Of a stretch of 64,000 nt of DNA, positions 45,001 to 55,700 are shown piece after piece (the first letter of the stretch is position 1; each line of letters begins with the position of its first letter). A program made the translations under genes and the position numbers. The DNA is taken from assembly GCA_018806985.1 (NCBI GenBank), contig JADANN010000122.1, forward strand, positions 69,501-133,500, written 5' to 3'. The notes below the pieces were generated by a model. The model did not search any database, was not told the DNA's origin, and saw only the letters and a list, made by a program, of their open reading frames with translations. The stretch comes from Angiostrongylus vasorum (Eukaryota > Nematoda > Chromadorea > Rhabditida > Metastrongylidae).

Positions 45001-46547
45001 TAAGGTATACGAATGTGGACTGTGAGGATGCTTTGATGGGATCATCCACCCGGATATGGTAATCCTAGTTATTTTCGGATTAGGCGCTGGATTTGGTTGC
45101 TGGATGGAGTTTCCTTTGAAGTTGAGGTGCAATCGATCTTATTAGGCGTTACATTGTTATGAACTTGAGCTCTATCCTGTGTTGGCTTTCAGTTCTGTGT
45201 CCTCGAAGGCTAGTTGTGAGACGTTTTTGAGTTCGCTTAGGATTGTAGTAGTAGTTTTTTGTACTGTAAATGTTTTTGCAGTCCAATAAACCATAGGAAT
45301 GTCAAGGCAACTACATGTAGTTGCGAGTAGCTTTTGCTGAGAAAAAAGAGCCTCCGTGGATTCCTCGCCTAACCGGTTCTAATTGCAGTCGGTGTTTGCA
45401 GCTCATTCTTAAATTTGAGCGGACAGTTGAAAGAACACAAAGGTGGCTACCATGGCGTTCCGATCCAGAAAGAAAACGGTAGCGTTCAGTGATAAATGTT
45501 CCGTACCACTTTTTTCCCTTTAATGTTTCGTGCCAATTTGCTGTGGTAAAAGTACAGATGTTTAACGCTTTACGAACGATGCGAATTTTTATTCGAGCGT
45601 TGTACCTTCAAGTAATTGCCTTATTCATTTTTAAGCTAGTCTAATTCGGTCCATATGGAGCTTTATTAATTGAAGGGATCCAAGAACCTCAAATTACTTT
45701 AGCTATCACGAAACAAAGGGGTGCGTGTGGCGCAGTGGTCGGAGCTGCACTGCAATGAACATGGGACCGTACCGGACTTGCCTGAGAGGATAGCAGCACT
45801 GGCTCGATACATCGGTAGCCCGCCGTAAGTCATTAAAAGGCCAGGGAGTGCATTCAATCACCTCCAAACGATGCTTAATGAAGTCGAATGCTTGGCGCAC
45901 CCTCAGGGATTGATCAACACGGAGAGCTTCTTATTATCGGGAAACAACCAGCAATTATCAAAAAACTGACAGAGTACGTATTGTGTTAGACTTCATTCGC
46001 GCTTCAGCATTCAAAGAAGCACTTTCTTGGTCAATTAATAAACGGTATACGTATCTAATAGCCGGTTCTGGCTTCGCATTGTATCCTGATAGCGCCAGGT
46101 TTTCCCCGCGCTGAGCTACTCCGATAAAACACGATTTGGGTCGGCACAGATACATAGCAATTTCCATCTAGCAAGAGATTTATTCAGTGACATCGTAACA
46201 TTTGTTAGATATCGTTAGATCTCAAATATAAGCGCTACTTTCTAGCTACGTTCTTCATCTCCGTTCATTTTCAGTCGTTGATCTCTAGCGATAGTTATTC
46301 GAATCGACATTGACGATTTCTTTCCAGAATTCAAGTTCGCCGTAAACCAAGTGGAAGCGATGATATTCGGGAGGAAAAAGTGAGTTCTTTCATCTTATCT
46401 GTTTAATTCAGTATCCTACTATTCACTCAACGCGATGTATCCCCATATTGGTTTCGACGTATTGATTCTTGCTTTCTCTAACAGGAAAAAAGAAAATGTC
46501 TAAAGTGTTGGGCCAATAGCTTCAAGCACAGTCGCTTCGTAATGTAA
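39172..46547 (+). CDS. EIF1AD: EIF1AD-like RNA-binding protein (eIF1A S1-like domain), extended C-terminus
   Basis: Eight exons with fully matching phases (39172-39210, 39283-39363, 39486-39602, 40864-40928, 43706-43810, 44032-44152, 45402-45478, 46328-46379) plus a terminal exon 46485-46547 give about 239 residues. The N-terminal half is the OB-fold of EIF1[45 protein letters not shown] and [15 protein letters not shown] correspond block by block to the human protein (human: T-P-G-N-N-L-H-E-V-E, S-M-P-S-K-Y-R-K-N-I-W-I-K-R-G). WPLRFEEQ follows, as in human EIF1AD. Then comes an acidic tail ([12 protein letters not shown]) typical of the family. The last exons add a basic stretch ([13 protein letters not shown]) and an unusual end, making it longer than the human 165 residues. 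The start ATG is 20 bases after an acceptor (gattcag). Likely nuclear. The exact last exons are less certain than the domain. Confidence 0.8.
39603..40863. other. Long intron 3 of the EIF1AD-like gene
   Basis: 1.26 kb without recognised repeats or exons. Confidence 0.5.
41145..41459 (+). other. Open frame of 104 codons inside EIF1AD intron 4, unassigned
   Basis: A plus-strand frame with reasonable composition (contains [20 protein letters not shown]). It lies between EIF1AD exons that join in phase without it. It could be a remnant of an inserted element or chance. Confidence 0.2.
41655..41835 (-). repeat. SINE-A copy, reverse, strongly diverged
   Basis: Residual gcgcaatgcatttgcttt and gtggaggcggttgaatgcat match the inverted 3' half. 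The head is missing. Confidence 0.6.
41918..42075. repeat. TA/TATG microsatellite at the 3' end of an RTE copy
   Basis: Roughly 155 bases of TATATA, TATG and ACATA units. It directly abuts the 3' end of the minus-strand RTE fragment, as expected for RTE elements that end in simple repeats. Confidence 0.85.
42078..43470 (-). mobile_element. RTE-type LINE, 5'-truncated reverse transcriptase copy
   Basis: The minus strand encodes RT fragments in several frames: [14 protein letters not shown] (from about 43440), [38 protein letters not shown], the catalytic FADD (FADDIVL, 42861-42884), [13 protein letters not shown] and the family C-terminus [16 protein letters not shown]. In-frame stops and frameshifts (near 43390 and 42960-42980) make it non-functional. 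The endonuclease half is absent. It is inserted antisense in EIF1AD intron 4, with a 3' simple-repeat tail. Confidence 0.85.
44629..44914 (+). repeat. SINE-A copy in the intron before EIF1AD exon 7
   Basis: Full length: head gcgtgtcgcgcagtggtcgg, tail agctttatcctttttttt. Confidence 0.9.
45719..45932 (+). repeat. SINE-A copy in the intron before EIF1AD exon 8, internally deleted
   Basis: Head gtgcgtgtggcgcagtggtc. The segment with the B box and the following 60 bases is missing. The 3' half is intact. Confidence 0.85.
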
Positions 46548-46751
46548 CTGTAATCGTTATGCGAACGATTCCACTGAAGTGTCATATCGTAATGGAACAA
46601 ATTCCTTTGTTATTTGTTAATCCATTGCAGTTCTGTACGTCGTTAGTGTTCAATGACTCGACAGATTATTTAAGCTGGCCTCACGTGATCAGAACTTCAT
46701 GGGAGAACTTCTTCAGCCTCTTTGGTAATTTTTATGAAATATCGAGAAAAA

Positions 46752-47014
46752 AAGGCGCGTGTAGCGCACTGGTCGGAGACGCCCTGCGATACACATTAGA
46801 TCGCTCCCCTGCGGCCCAGGCTCACCAAGACTTCCATCCCTCTCAGGTCGGCAAATTGGTAGCAGACTTGTCTAGGAGGATAGCAGCACTGGTCCGATAC
46901 GTCGCTAGGCCACCACGAATCATTGTAAAGGCCAGATATGCATTTAATCACCTCCATGCATGACGGACCATTCAGGGAGGGATCAACGCCGAAGGCTTTA
47001 TCCTTTCATCCTTT
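46752..47014 (+). repeat. SINE-A copy downstream of the EIF1AD-like gene
   Basis: Head gcgtgtagcgcactggtcgg. The 3' part is shortened, and the tail reads ggctttatcctttcatcctt. Confidence 0.85.
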
Positions 47015-47169
47015 TGTCGAGAAAAAAAGAAACAGAAAATAGGTAAAGACAGAAAATGTCGATAACACCGACTTGGAATTACTGCTCAAAGTCGTCATGT
47101 TGTCAACTCTTCATTATTTACGAAAGCTACTATTTTGTTAAAACTTTTTCATAAATGTATTTTAAGACC

Positions 47170-48046
47170 ATGAGAACCAAGCAGCTCAATTTACCAGTAT
47201 CAGATGCTACTCAGAGTCTCCGAATTGGTGATATTTTCGATTATCGTTCATTTAGAGGTCGTCACCGTCACGTGTCGACATCCAAATTTCCATAATCGGA
47301 TCACTTCGGAAACGCTGTGTCCTCATTTCAGCGCTATTTTTTGTAATGTAAGTTGGGTGAATCAATGTTCCCGTACGTATGTTCACCGCCACACGAAATC
47401 CACTGTGGTTCCATGAAGACTGCTGTGTATAGGTAGTCGTTAGCACTTCTTATGCCGCTCACTCAACCAGTCTCTGCGCTGAGCGCGGCATCGTCGCCAT
47501 GTGTTGTTACGCAACGCGATCGATGATTGTCTCTACAGCATATTTACTGACCTGGAAAGTTCATATTGCTTATGCAGTTGAAACATATTCCCCGATCAGC
47601 GGATTGGTTCCATTCACCATCACAAACTCCGGAAACGTGATCCTGAACTCTGTTTCCACCGCAGCTGATCGATAGTACCATCGTCGGCGCGTGTTTGCTG
47701 TGTGAATAACAAAGCCCCGCCCCTACTCGATTCTTTCTATTCTGTCGTCAATTTACGCCACATCGTTTGAGATTTACTGCTGAACATATGTCAAGATGCT
47801 GATTTCTCAAATACCACAGAAATGACAAGTGCTTGCTATCACTCTTTTTTTCTTTTTTTTTCTTCCGAATCCTTCCCTGTTGGTCATACGCCAGTCATCT
47901 TACCACCTGTGTATGAATTCAAAGAACGGCCATATTTTGAGGATAACATATGCCAACTTATACAGCACATAGTTCCTCATATTTTCGCGATTCGTGTTGT
48001 GATCGGTCATCATCTGATCGCAGACAGCCTGAAGTATCGTGTTTAA
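47170..48046 (+). CDS. Tentative two-exon gene, possible start of a Tctex1 (DYNLT)-like light chain
   Basis: Exon 47170-47257 begins with ATG three bases after an acceptor (gtattttaag). Its product includes LNLPVSDATQSLRIGDIFDY. It joins in phase to 47895-48046 (acceptor catacgccag), which reads LPPVYEFKERPYFEDNICQL, continues through a helix containing ADSLKYRV, and ends in TAA. The layout (P-x-Y-x-F-x-x-x-P-F, then an amphipathic helix) is faintly like the start of a Tctex1 domain, but the conserved RYK-strand and C-terminal strands are missing. Either a donor near 48037 leads to exons I could not find, or the likeness is chance. Unspliced, exon 1 alone is a 41-codon ORF. Confidence 0.3.
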
Positions 48047-48308
48047 CTCTTTCCCACCCTAGCAATTCTAGTCAGTAGCCAATCACGACAAGTATTTTTT
48101 TATTACTCTACTAGGCTGTGTTTCTTTTTCTCGTCCCGTTGTATTCTCCGTCGCCTTCTTATGATTGAGCACAGCAAGGTTATTGAGTAGCCGAGACACC
48201 GCAAACTTACGTGGACATCAATTTAACTTTTGAATTGTACCCTAATCTCTTTAAAATCTCTCTCTACTGTTATCTAGTCTGACTAATCTCACTGCATCTT
48301 TTCAAAAT

Positions 48309-48640
48309 GGGCGAGTAGCACAGTGGTAGTGGTCCCGTCCATCATGAGCATGATTCTGGTTTGACCTCGCCCGAGCTCACCAATCCTCCCCATACTGGCG
48401 GGGTCGAGAATTTGTTACGAGATTTGTTTGCGATCAGCTCAATTACTCCAGTCCACCTGGGAATTCCCTAGCACTTCTATTCCAAGATTCCAGGAAGAAT
48501 CTATTCGATTAGTAGTCAATAACATGGAGGATCAAAAGTTCTCCAGCAGCAGCCGAACCCACGTGCAACATCAGAAGACCTTCATGAATGATGAATGCAA
48601 AGAAATGCAAGAATTGCTGAAATGCTCACAGTAGATGTGA
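48309..48640 (+). repeat. SINE-B copy
   Basis: A box cgagtagcacagtggtagtg, B-box-like tctggtttgacctc, then a body with ttccaagattccaggaaga and the 3' part aaatgcaagaattgctgaaa. The long ORF inside it is not a gene. Confidence 0.7.
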
Positions 48641-48943
48641 AAATAAGTTATTTAAAATGAGAATAAAATATGTTCTTCAAGTAGGGCACCCTACCAAACA
48701 CAGTCTGATTATTGTTATGTAGTTTTGGTTATATTGGAAAGTTGAAGAGTGAAGGGATAACCTGAAGGGATTTCGTCAGATTATTAAGGTTGATTCCTGG
48801 ATAAATGCTGATTTTGCCATTATGAAATTTACAAATTCATTCTGTAAGAGGGGTTTTTGCCCAAATTTCAACTTTTCATTTTAAAAGCTTCTGTCTTTGC
48901 TTCAAAAATTTGCACTGTATCACTTTTCTTCCGTCTATAGTGG

Positions 48944-49219
48944 TTCACGTGTAACGCAGTGGTCGGACCCTACAATACAAATGGGATCGCTCCCCCTCGC
49001 CGAAGGCTCGCCAAGCCCTCTATCCCTCCAGGGTCGGCAAATCCGTGCCAGACTTGTCTTGGAGTATACCAGCACTGGGTCGATAAATCGGCGGGCCACC
49101 GCCAGTCATCGTATAGGCCAGATGTGCATTCAATCATCCCCGACGACGCTTAATGAAGTCGAGTGCATGGCGTGCAATCCCCGAGGGATTGATCAACGCT
49201 GAGGGCTTTATCCTTTTTA
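48944..49219 (+). repeat. SINE-A copy
   Basis: Head cacgtgtaacgcagtggtcgg, body, and tail gggctttatcctttttac. Confidence 0.9.
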
Positions 49220-50104
49220 CAGCGTTTCAAGATTGGATTAAATGACGCTCCTAGATCGTGGAATCGTGAAATCATGCATGGTTTTGCTTCATGAATTCAA
49301 TGAATTTGGGCATAAAGCAAAAGTGTTAACTCGAAATTTCAAAACATAAGCTAGGAAAGAGGCTCCGAAGACATAATACAGAGATGGTTTGTGAACGTTC
49401 ATTCCCATGTGTGAGTATTCATGATCGTGGATGCATAATCAGCACTTCATAGAAAGCATTTGAAGTCGAAGATCCGGGGTGCTTCACCAATAACTACTTG
49501 GAGATGGGCGGATGGATGGGGATTGTAGAAAACTTAGCATTCACGAGTAGTTAATCGCTCATCTTTCTGAAAATAGGGGAAAGACGAAGAAGCTTAGTAG
49601 ATGGGTCCTTGTTGGAATGAACAAGTGGCAGTGTGGTCATCGTCACAAAGTCTTTTCTGTCCTTTTTACGCAAAGAAAAAATATCACTTATCGACCACGT
49701 TGCATCGAGAAGTAGATCTTACGTGAAAAGTGGCGACGTCAGTGGTTGGAATGAGGTGAAACTCCTAGACGTTTTCCAATTCCTTTTCTTTTCATCAAAT
49801 ATTCGTTACGGTGACTTTTTCCGCCGTGGCACACGAATCCATCTGCTACAATTTTATGAAGTTTGGGAAATAGGTTACAGCAGAGAAGTATCGTCACGAA
49901 ACTGACGAAGCGAGTCAAAAAATTGCGACGTACAGATGCGGCTGAAAAGGTCCAATCCTTTCTCACTAGAACGTAAGACCACACATGGCAGAAGCAGATC
50001 CTCGGAACCTGAAATATTTGCTCGGAAATTAATATCTGGTTTCTAATTTCATACTCCTGTATGTCTTGACAATAGTTTTTTCTTCGGGTGCTGTATTTTG
50101 TTTT
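49220..50104. other. Intergenic, nothing recognised
   Basis: Both strands carry open frames near 49633-49984, but neither has a family signature or splice support. Confidence 0.35.
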
Positions 50105-50462
50105 ATATGACCCGTCTCCACGTCTACTACGTGGATCCCAGCACTTCTCACATTCGATTCATTTCCTCGCATCCATTGTCCACGAAGGTTTTCCAACTTT
50201 TACGTGGTTCTGTTGCTGCTTGAGGATTTTCATTTCATCTTGAATGTCATAGAATGGTGGTCGAACAGTTCTCCCTGGAGTCCTGAGATAGCCGGGCTGG
50301 AGCGTTCTCAATTGGATTGCAGAGAGTGATTTTTTCCCAGACAAGTCCGGTACCAATTTCCCGACCCTGGAAGGATGAGAGGCTTGCTTGGCCCAGAGCG
50401 GAATCGAACTAGCACTGTGCTAGTGACGACGAACATCGCTACCACTGTGCTATCCTCCCACT
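50105..50462 (-). repeat. SINE-B copy, reverse, best preserved
   Basis: On the minus strand it begins gggaggatagcacagtggta (A box) and has a strong B box, gctagttcgattccgctc. It then continues with gtcgggaaattggtaccgga, shared with SINE-A, and a distinct 3' half. Confidence 0.8.
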
Positions 50463-50554
50463 GGAGTGCTGAATTACTTCATATAATCGTAAAGCTCATT
50501 TTGTGCATATTTGCTAGTAATTCAACCTTCGTCGTACGCAAGATAAACGGCTCG

Positions 50555-51560
50555 AAACAATAATGAAGGATGGGGGTAAGGGAAGTGTTAATGAAGGCAC
50601 AATGAAAAGTTGGTTTGGAAAAATTCCATCGTGGGGAGTTCGACCGTGGAGATGAGGTAGTTCGCGGACGTCGTGCTACTGACGTTAATGAATTGAATGC
50701 TTTTGTAAAGGCAAGTGCTTGCAAAACTGTTCGAAAACCTGTAGAAGAACAGATCGTAAACATCTTAACTATTCCAGAGCATCTAAGAAGAATTTTCAAT
50801 TTCGTAAAAGTATAAAAACTTGTCAAATGCATGCTGCACGAATTGAATTCTGTGGTTCTTCTGCTCAAGCAAATTGACCCGTTTTCTGACCGCATTGCGA
50901 AGAGTGACGAAAACTGGTTCCTCTACGACAACCGACGACATCGGCTTAGTGGATGCTCCGTCGTGGAGGTCTTCATCAGTTCCCAGAGCCAAAATTGCAT
51001 CGGAAGAAGGTCATGCTGATTGTTAGGTTGTATGCTGCTGACTTGATGTATTGCAGTTTCCTGAATCCGGGAGAAATGATTACGGTAAAGAAGTTCATCA
51101 GCAAATCGGCAAAATATACCAAAAATTTCAAAGGTTGTGCTCTACATTAGTAAACAAAAAAGGGACCAGTGTTTCGACAGATAACACGCGGCCAGGGCGC
51201 ACCAGCGACATTAAAAAAGAGATGAACGGGTTGGCGTACGGAACCTTGCGCCATTTACCATACTCGCCAGACATCTCTTTTTTTTCAAGCATCTCGACAA
51301 CTTCCAGTGCGAGATAGAACCAAGCCGCAGCCGAAAATGCGTTCAGCGCCTTCATCACTTCCAGAACTCCAAAATTTTATGCAGCTAGCAAACTTGATAT
51401 TCATTGCAAAAATTTGTATAATCTATCGATTCTCACTTCAAGTTTCCATTTAACGAAGTTCTTCTGAGCTGAGACATGCCACTTTGAAAATATAGGTTGA
51501 AATCAGACATTAACTTCCGGAGAATTTAACAGTGACGCTACGAAACTTTGCCTCATTTAT
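50555..51560 (+). pseudogene. mariner-family transposase, inactivated
   Basis: Read across several frames, the plus strand matches a whole mariner transposase: helix-turn-helix region with FHRGEFDRGDE, then LNAFVKASACKTVRK, SDENWFLYDNRRHR (first catalytic D), PKLHRKKVM, CSFLNPGEMIT, ALVNKKGT with DNTRP (second D), and LRHLPYSPDIS (third D of DD34D). Several in-frame stops and frameshifts break the coding sequence (for example TAA at about 50813 and a shift near 50950). A C-terminal piece and end sequence follow to about 51560. The catalytic aspartates are recognisable, but the neighbouring H-x-N-A-R-P-H has become TDNTRPG. Confidence 0.8.
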
Positions 51561-51589
51561 CGTGTTTGCCGCCCAACAGGCTACAGTTT

Positions 51590-51760
51590 TTTTCCAAGCG
51601 TCTCAAATAGTAGCGGAGAAAATCTTCAACAATCAAACCGTCGTTGAGATGCTGAGAAAAAGTTCATCGTTTCCAAATCGTTAGAATTTTTATGTCACTG
51701 GGATCGATAAACTGGATTCTTGTTGGCCAAAAATATGTAGGGATCTAACGGTTATTTTAA
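51590..51760 (+). mobile_element. Second mariner 3' fragment
   Basis: Immediately downstream, another C-terminal mariner piece is readable (NQTVVEMLRKSSSFPNR, then NFYVTGIDKLDSCW). It does not continue the first copy, so two mariner insertions lie side by side or nested. Confidence 0.55.
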
Positions 51761-51914
51761 CAAGTACGTCTTTTGCTTGAGATGAGTTTCAGTTACATTG
51801 AACTGGTGGTTGAACCTAATAATAATGGTTTTAAAATGGCGGTCCGAAACCGTATTTCCTTTTGCACTAAGCTAGTATTAGAGTGAATAAGCACTATAAG
51901 TATGCTTCATTTTT

Positions 51915-52390
51915 CTTGTTCAGCAAAGACAAGGTCCTATTTTATTTCCTTATTACGATGAAGCTGGCATTTCGGCGGATTTCACCTTCCTTAGAGCCTC
52001 AAAGTTCAAGTTGACTGCATTCTGCCTAGCCAAACGCCTCTATAACTAAACAGAGAAAGTGCTATGCCGAATTTCAAGCATTTAAAAACAAAATGACTTC
52101 TTAGCACGCTAACCACTTTCTATAAGCCTTTCACTGAGTATCTCACGTGGAGAATGGAAACAAACTTATAGAAAGCGGTGAGTGTGCTAAAAATCTATTT
52201 TGTTTACAACGCGATTGATTTCTTGTTTGAGCACTTTCTCTGTTTGGTTATGGAGGTGTTTGGCTTTTTGCAAATTGCAGTCAACTTGACCTTTCCGTGC
52301 TCTGAAGAAAGCGAAATCGGCCGAAACGTCAGCGTCATTGTAGTAAAGAAATAAAGTAGGACCTCGTGTTTGCTCAACAAGAATATAAAG
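51915..52390. repeat. Fold-back family G, near-complete palindrome
   Basis: Left end cttgttcagcaaagacaagg pairs with right end cctcgtgtttgctcaacaag. Inner arms mirror too (tttcggcggatttcacctt versus aagaaagcgaaatcggccg, and acgcctctataactaaacag versus ctgtttggttatggaggtgt). It is non-coding. Confidence 0.8.
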
Positions 52391-52737
52391 AATTATTTGA
52401 TCAATGCCGAGGTTTAATAGGGAAGTCGGTCACGGGAATTACTGTCAGTATGGTCCTAACCAGAAATTAGTATCGCTGGACTTGCTGAAACTATAGGTGC
52501 TTGATTGATATTTCATGTATGAATTGTGGCACTATCGACGGAATCTCTTCTACATCTTGTCACTAAGTGGGATAAGTTCAAACTCAACTTGGTTAACCTC
52601 ATACTTTGTACTATGTGGACTTCTGCATTTCTGCTGATCAAGTTCCTTGCAAGGTCTTGCAAAACGCTCATTTGTTAAAGCCAAAGCTTTTCCCTGGGTG
52701 AATGTTCCATTCTAGAAATTTCTTTTTTCTATTACAG

Positions 52738-52750
52738 AACTGTGCCAAAA
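52738..52750 (+). promoter_or_regulatory. Probable trans-splice acceptor and 13-base leader of the CHP gene
   Basis: The sequence tttttctattacag ends at 52737 and the ATG is at 52751. Confidence 0.45.
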
Positions 52751-55700
52751 ATGGGCAACAGCAGCTCGCTCATGCTTCGGGATGAGGAGATCGAGGAAAT
52801 TTCAAAAGAGACCGAATGTGAGTTTATTCATGTAGTGGAGATATTAATATTTATTCATGTAGTGGAGATATTAATAAAGGATAAAGGAAACAGTAGTTTC
52901 CAATGGTCAACGCACGTCATGCATTCGACTTTATCACGCATCATAGAGTTAATTGAATGCCTATACAATTAAGTGTTTTTTACCATACCAGATAATTTGA
53001 CTATCAACTTACCGACCCCTGAGGTATATAAGGCTTAGTAAGCCTGAGTTGCAAGATCAAACCAGCGAGCGATCCAGTGCATATTGCAGGGCACCTCCAA
53101 CCATTACGGTTATTAATTATTTGTATCACTTGTTATCCCTTTTTGATCGCCGTCTGACTTGAGCGGGCGCCACTTAATTCTACATTTGTGCGCGCTCTGT
53201 GCCATAATTCAGAATTGAGTTTTAGTCATTTGACGGAACCCAAAGAGCGCACATTTTTCTTGAGGAACCTGCGAGAAGAACTCTAACCATATGATAGATG
53301 GTTATCCTGTTCTACTTTTGACAACATTTGAGACCCAGTTATCCATAGCTTTTCTCCACCAGTTGTCGTTAAGTGGAATCGTATGTGAGGCTCACTTGAT
53401 TCGCGACACACTGGCTTACGCAGCAGCTTCTCTGATTATTAGTCGTCGACGTAGATTGGAACCTCGAGTTCGCACTTCGAATTCTCACTCTAACTAGCGT
53501 TAGTCGAGATACTTCTAGTGTCAACGTATCGATGCTGCATTCGAGAACGCTGAATGGTGTTTCATTTTTACGTAGAATACAGCTTGCTTGAGTGGGTGTT
53601 AATGCATAGTATAGTATCTGTACAGCCCAAGACATGAGATCTAGACTGGTCGTTTTCTTGTTCAGCAATCGCGAGGTTGTTAAACAGCATACATTTACTT
53701 CATACAAAAAACACAATACAATACAACAGTAGCTGACGTTTCGGCAGTATCGCCTTCTTCAAAGCCTGGAAGGGAATTTATACTGACATACAATTTACTA
53801 GGCCAAACGCTTCAATGACACTTACAAAAGACCAAAAGATAATTACCATAGAGTTTTTCGTCTTTTTGTAAGTGTCGATTAAAGCTTTGATCTAACAATG
53901 TCATGTCAGTATACCCTTCCAGGCTCTAGAACGATACTGCCGAAGCTATCTTCTAGTTGTGTTGTATTGTGTTTGTATGGAAGTAAATGTATGCTGCTTC
54001 GTCTTTACGCGATTACTGAACAAGAAAAACGACACATTCTCATTCCAATGCCGAGGTTAATAGAAAGTCGATCCTGGGATCTAGACTGGTGTTCTTCGCG
54101 CTTTTGATTCCTTAATCTCGACCTTTTTATAATCTCATCAGGCTGCTTTTTGAATTTAGCGGCTTTTTTCTCCTTTCCATGGAAAATTTAATCTTGCCGA
54201 GTGAAGCGATGGTCTGATCTCGTGTAGAATTTTAGGACAACAGCGAAATCGGTTAGGTAAAACCTTCGATTAACTAATGTGGTCTTTTTGTTTATGGTAT
54301 TCCACAGTGGAAGACTCACGTCCAGTACTGGGAGTGGAGCTCCTGAAATTGTTAGTGTGCATCTTCTTGGTCGGCATGATAAGCTAAGCCGCCGTACACT
54401 CTGCTTGTTCCATTCTGATCCATGGGTCCCAATGCCACGTTCTTCAGACGTTCTTTGGGCATTCTTCAGGGTCCAGTCTTAGCGTTAAAGTCTCCAACAG
54501 GCAAACATACAGAATGTCCAAGTTAGATCTGCAAAGCGGTGACAGAGTGTCCATCGCTGAATCCATGTTATCTTCAGGGCAAGTGAAAGCATGTTTTCGG
54601 TTCGCGTTTAATCTTAGTGATTAACCAGCTGCAGATGCTTCGCATGAGGCAGTGAATTCATGGAATAGTTATAATGAGTGTTATCATTACTATAAGAATG
54701 GGGTGCATGTAGCGCAGTTATTAGAGATGTTATGCGCACATGGTCGTTGGTTCGACCCTGCGACTTGGGCTCGCCAAGCCTCCCATCCTTGCGGGATTGG
54801 CAAATCGATATGGCTGGTTAGGGGAGGGTAGGAATACTGATTTGATACAACGAGAGGACCGTTTAATTCACTCTGTAGGTAAAACATTAATTAGGTTACC
54901 TCTGTGATGCAACGTCCAATGCTTTACACTGTAAATTTTATTGGTATACTTACCATACCTGGATATTTGGATGGTCCGTCTTCACTGGTTGCGAGGCCCC
55001 CCATCAGAATTTCCATTTTTTTCGGAGTTTTGCTGGTTTAATTATTGTGGTTCCTTGGAGTCCTGAGGTCAGCCTAGCCAAAACCTGGCTCAGGTCCTCA
55101 ACACCACAGGCAGTCGGTGCCACTGTTGATTTGATACCAGGAAGGTGGTTGAACCTGGCACTGGTTTACTCTTAGCTGGGCTTCCTGATGGAAACATCGG
55201 TCTGATTCTCAGCTTTGGAGCCCCTGTCCGAGGGGATGAATCCCCCCGCTGTACATCGCAGCTGTGCACCCAGGAACACCTCTCAGCCACGGTGAGGCGG
55301 TAAACCGTTGGGAGGATTTTATTGGTATAAGAATAACAGTGGTACACTGATACTGTTACTGGTACTTTTGTTACTGATATTTTCTGTTCATTTTTCTTGA
55401 ATTCTTTGATCTACTTGTTTTTTTTTCAGTCAATAAAAATCAAATTGTTCGACTGTACAGTCGTTTTCTGTCTCTGGATAAGAAAGGTAAGTTATTCGAT
55501 TATGGATGTTATTTGAAGGTGGCTTGTTTTTGAAAGAATTTCAAAGTGATTACTAGGAGGTCCTATTGGACATAGATTCTTCTCTTGTGTTCTGCTTTCA
55601 CTACAAAAGACAATCCAAACCATTAGTGATGGAGTTAACTGGTAATCCATCTCAAAACCTTTCCTGGTGATTTTCACCTCTTTGAATTACTGAATATGTC

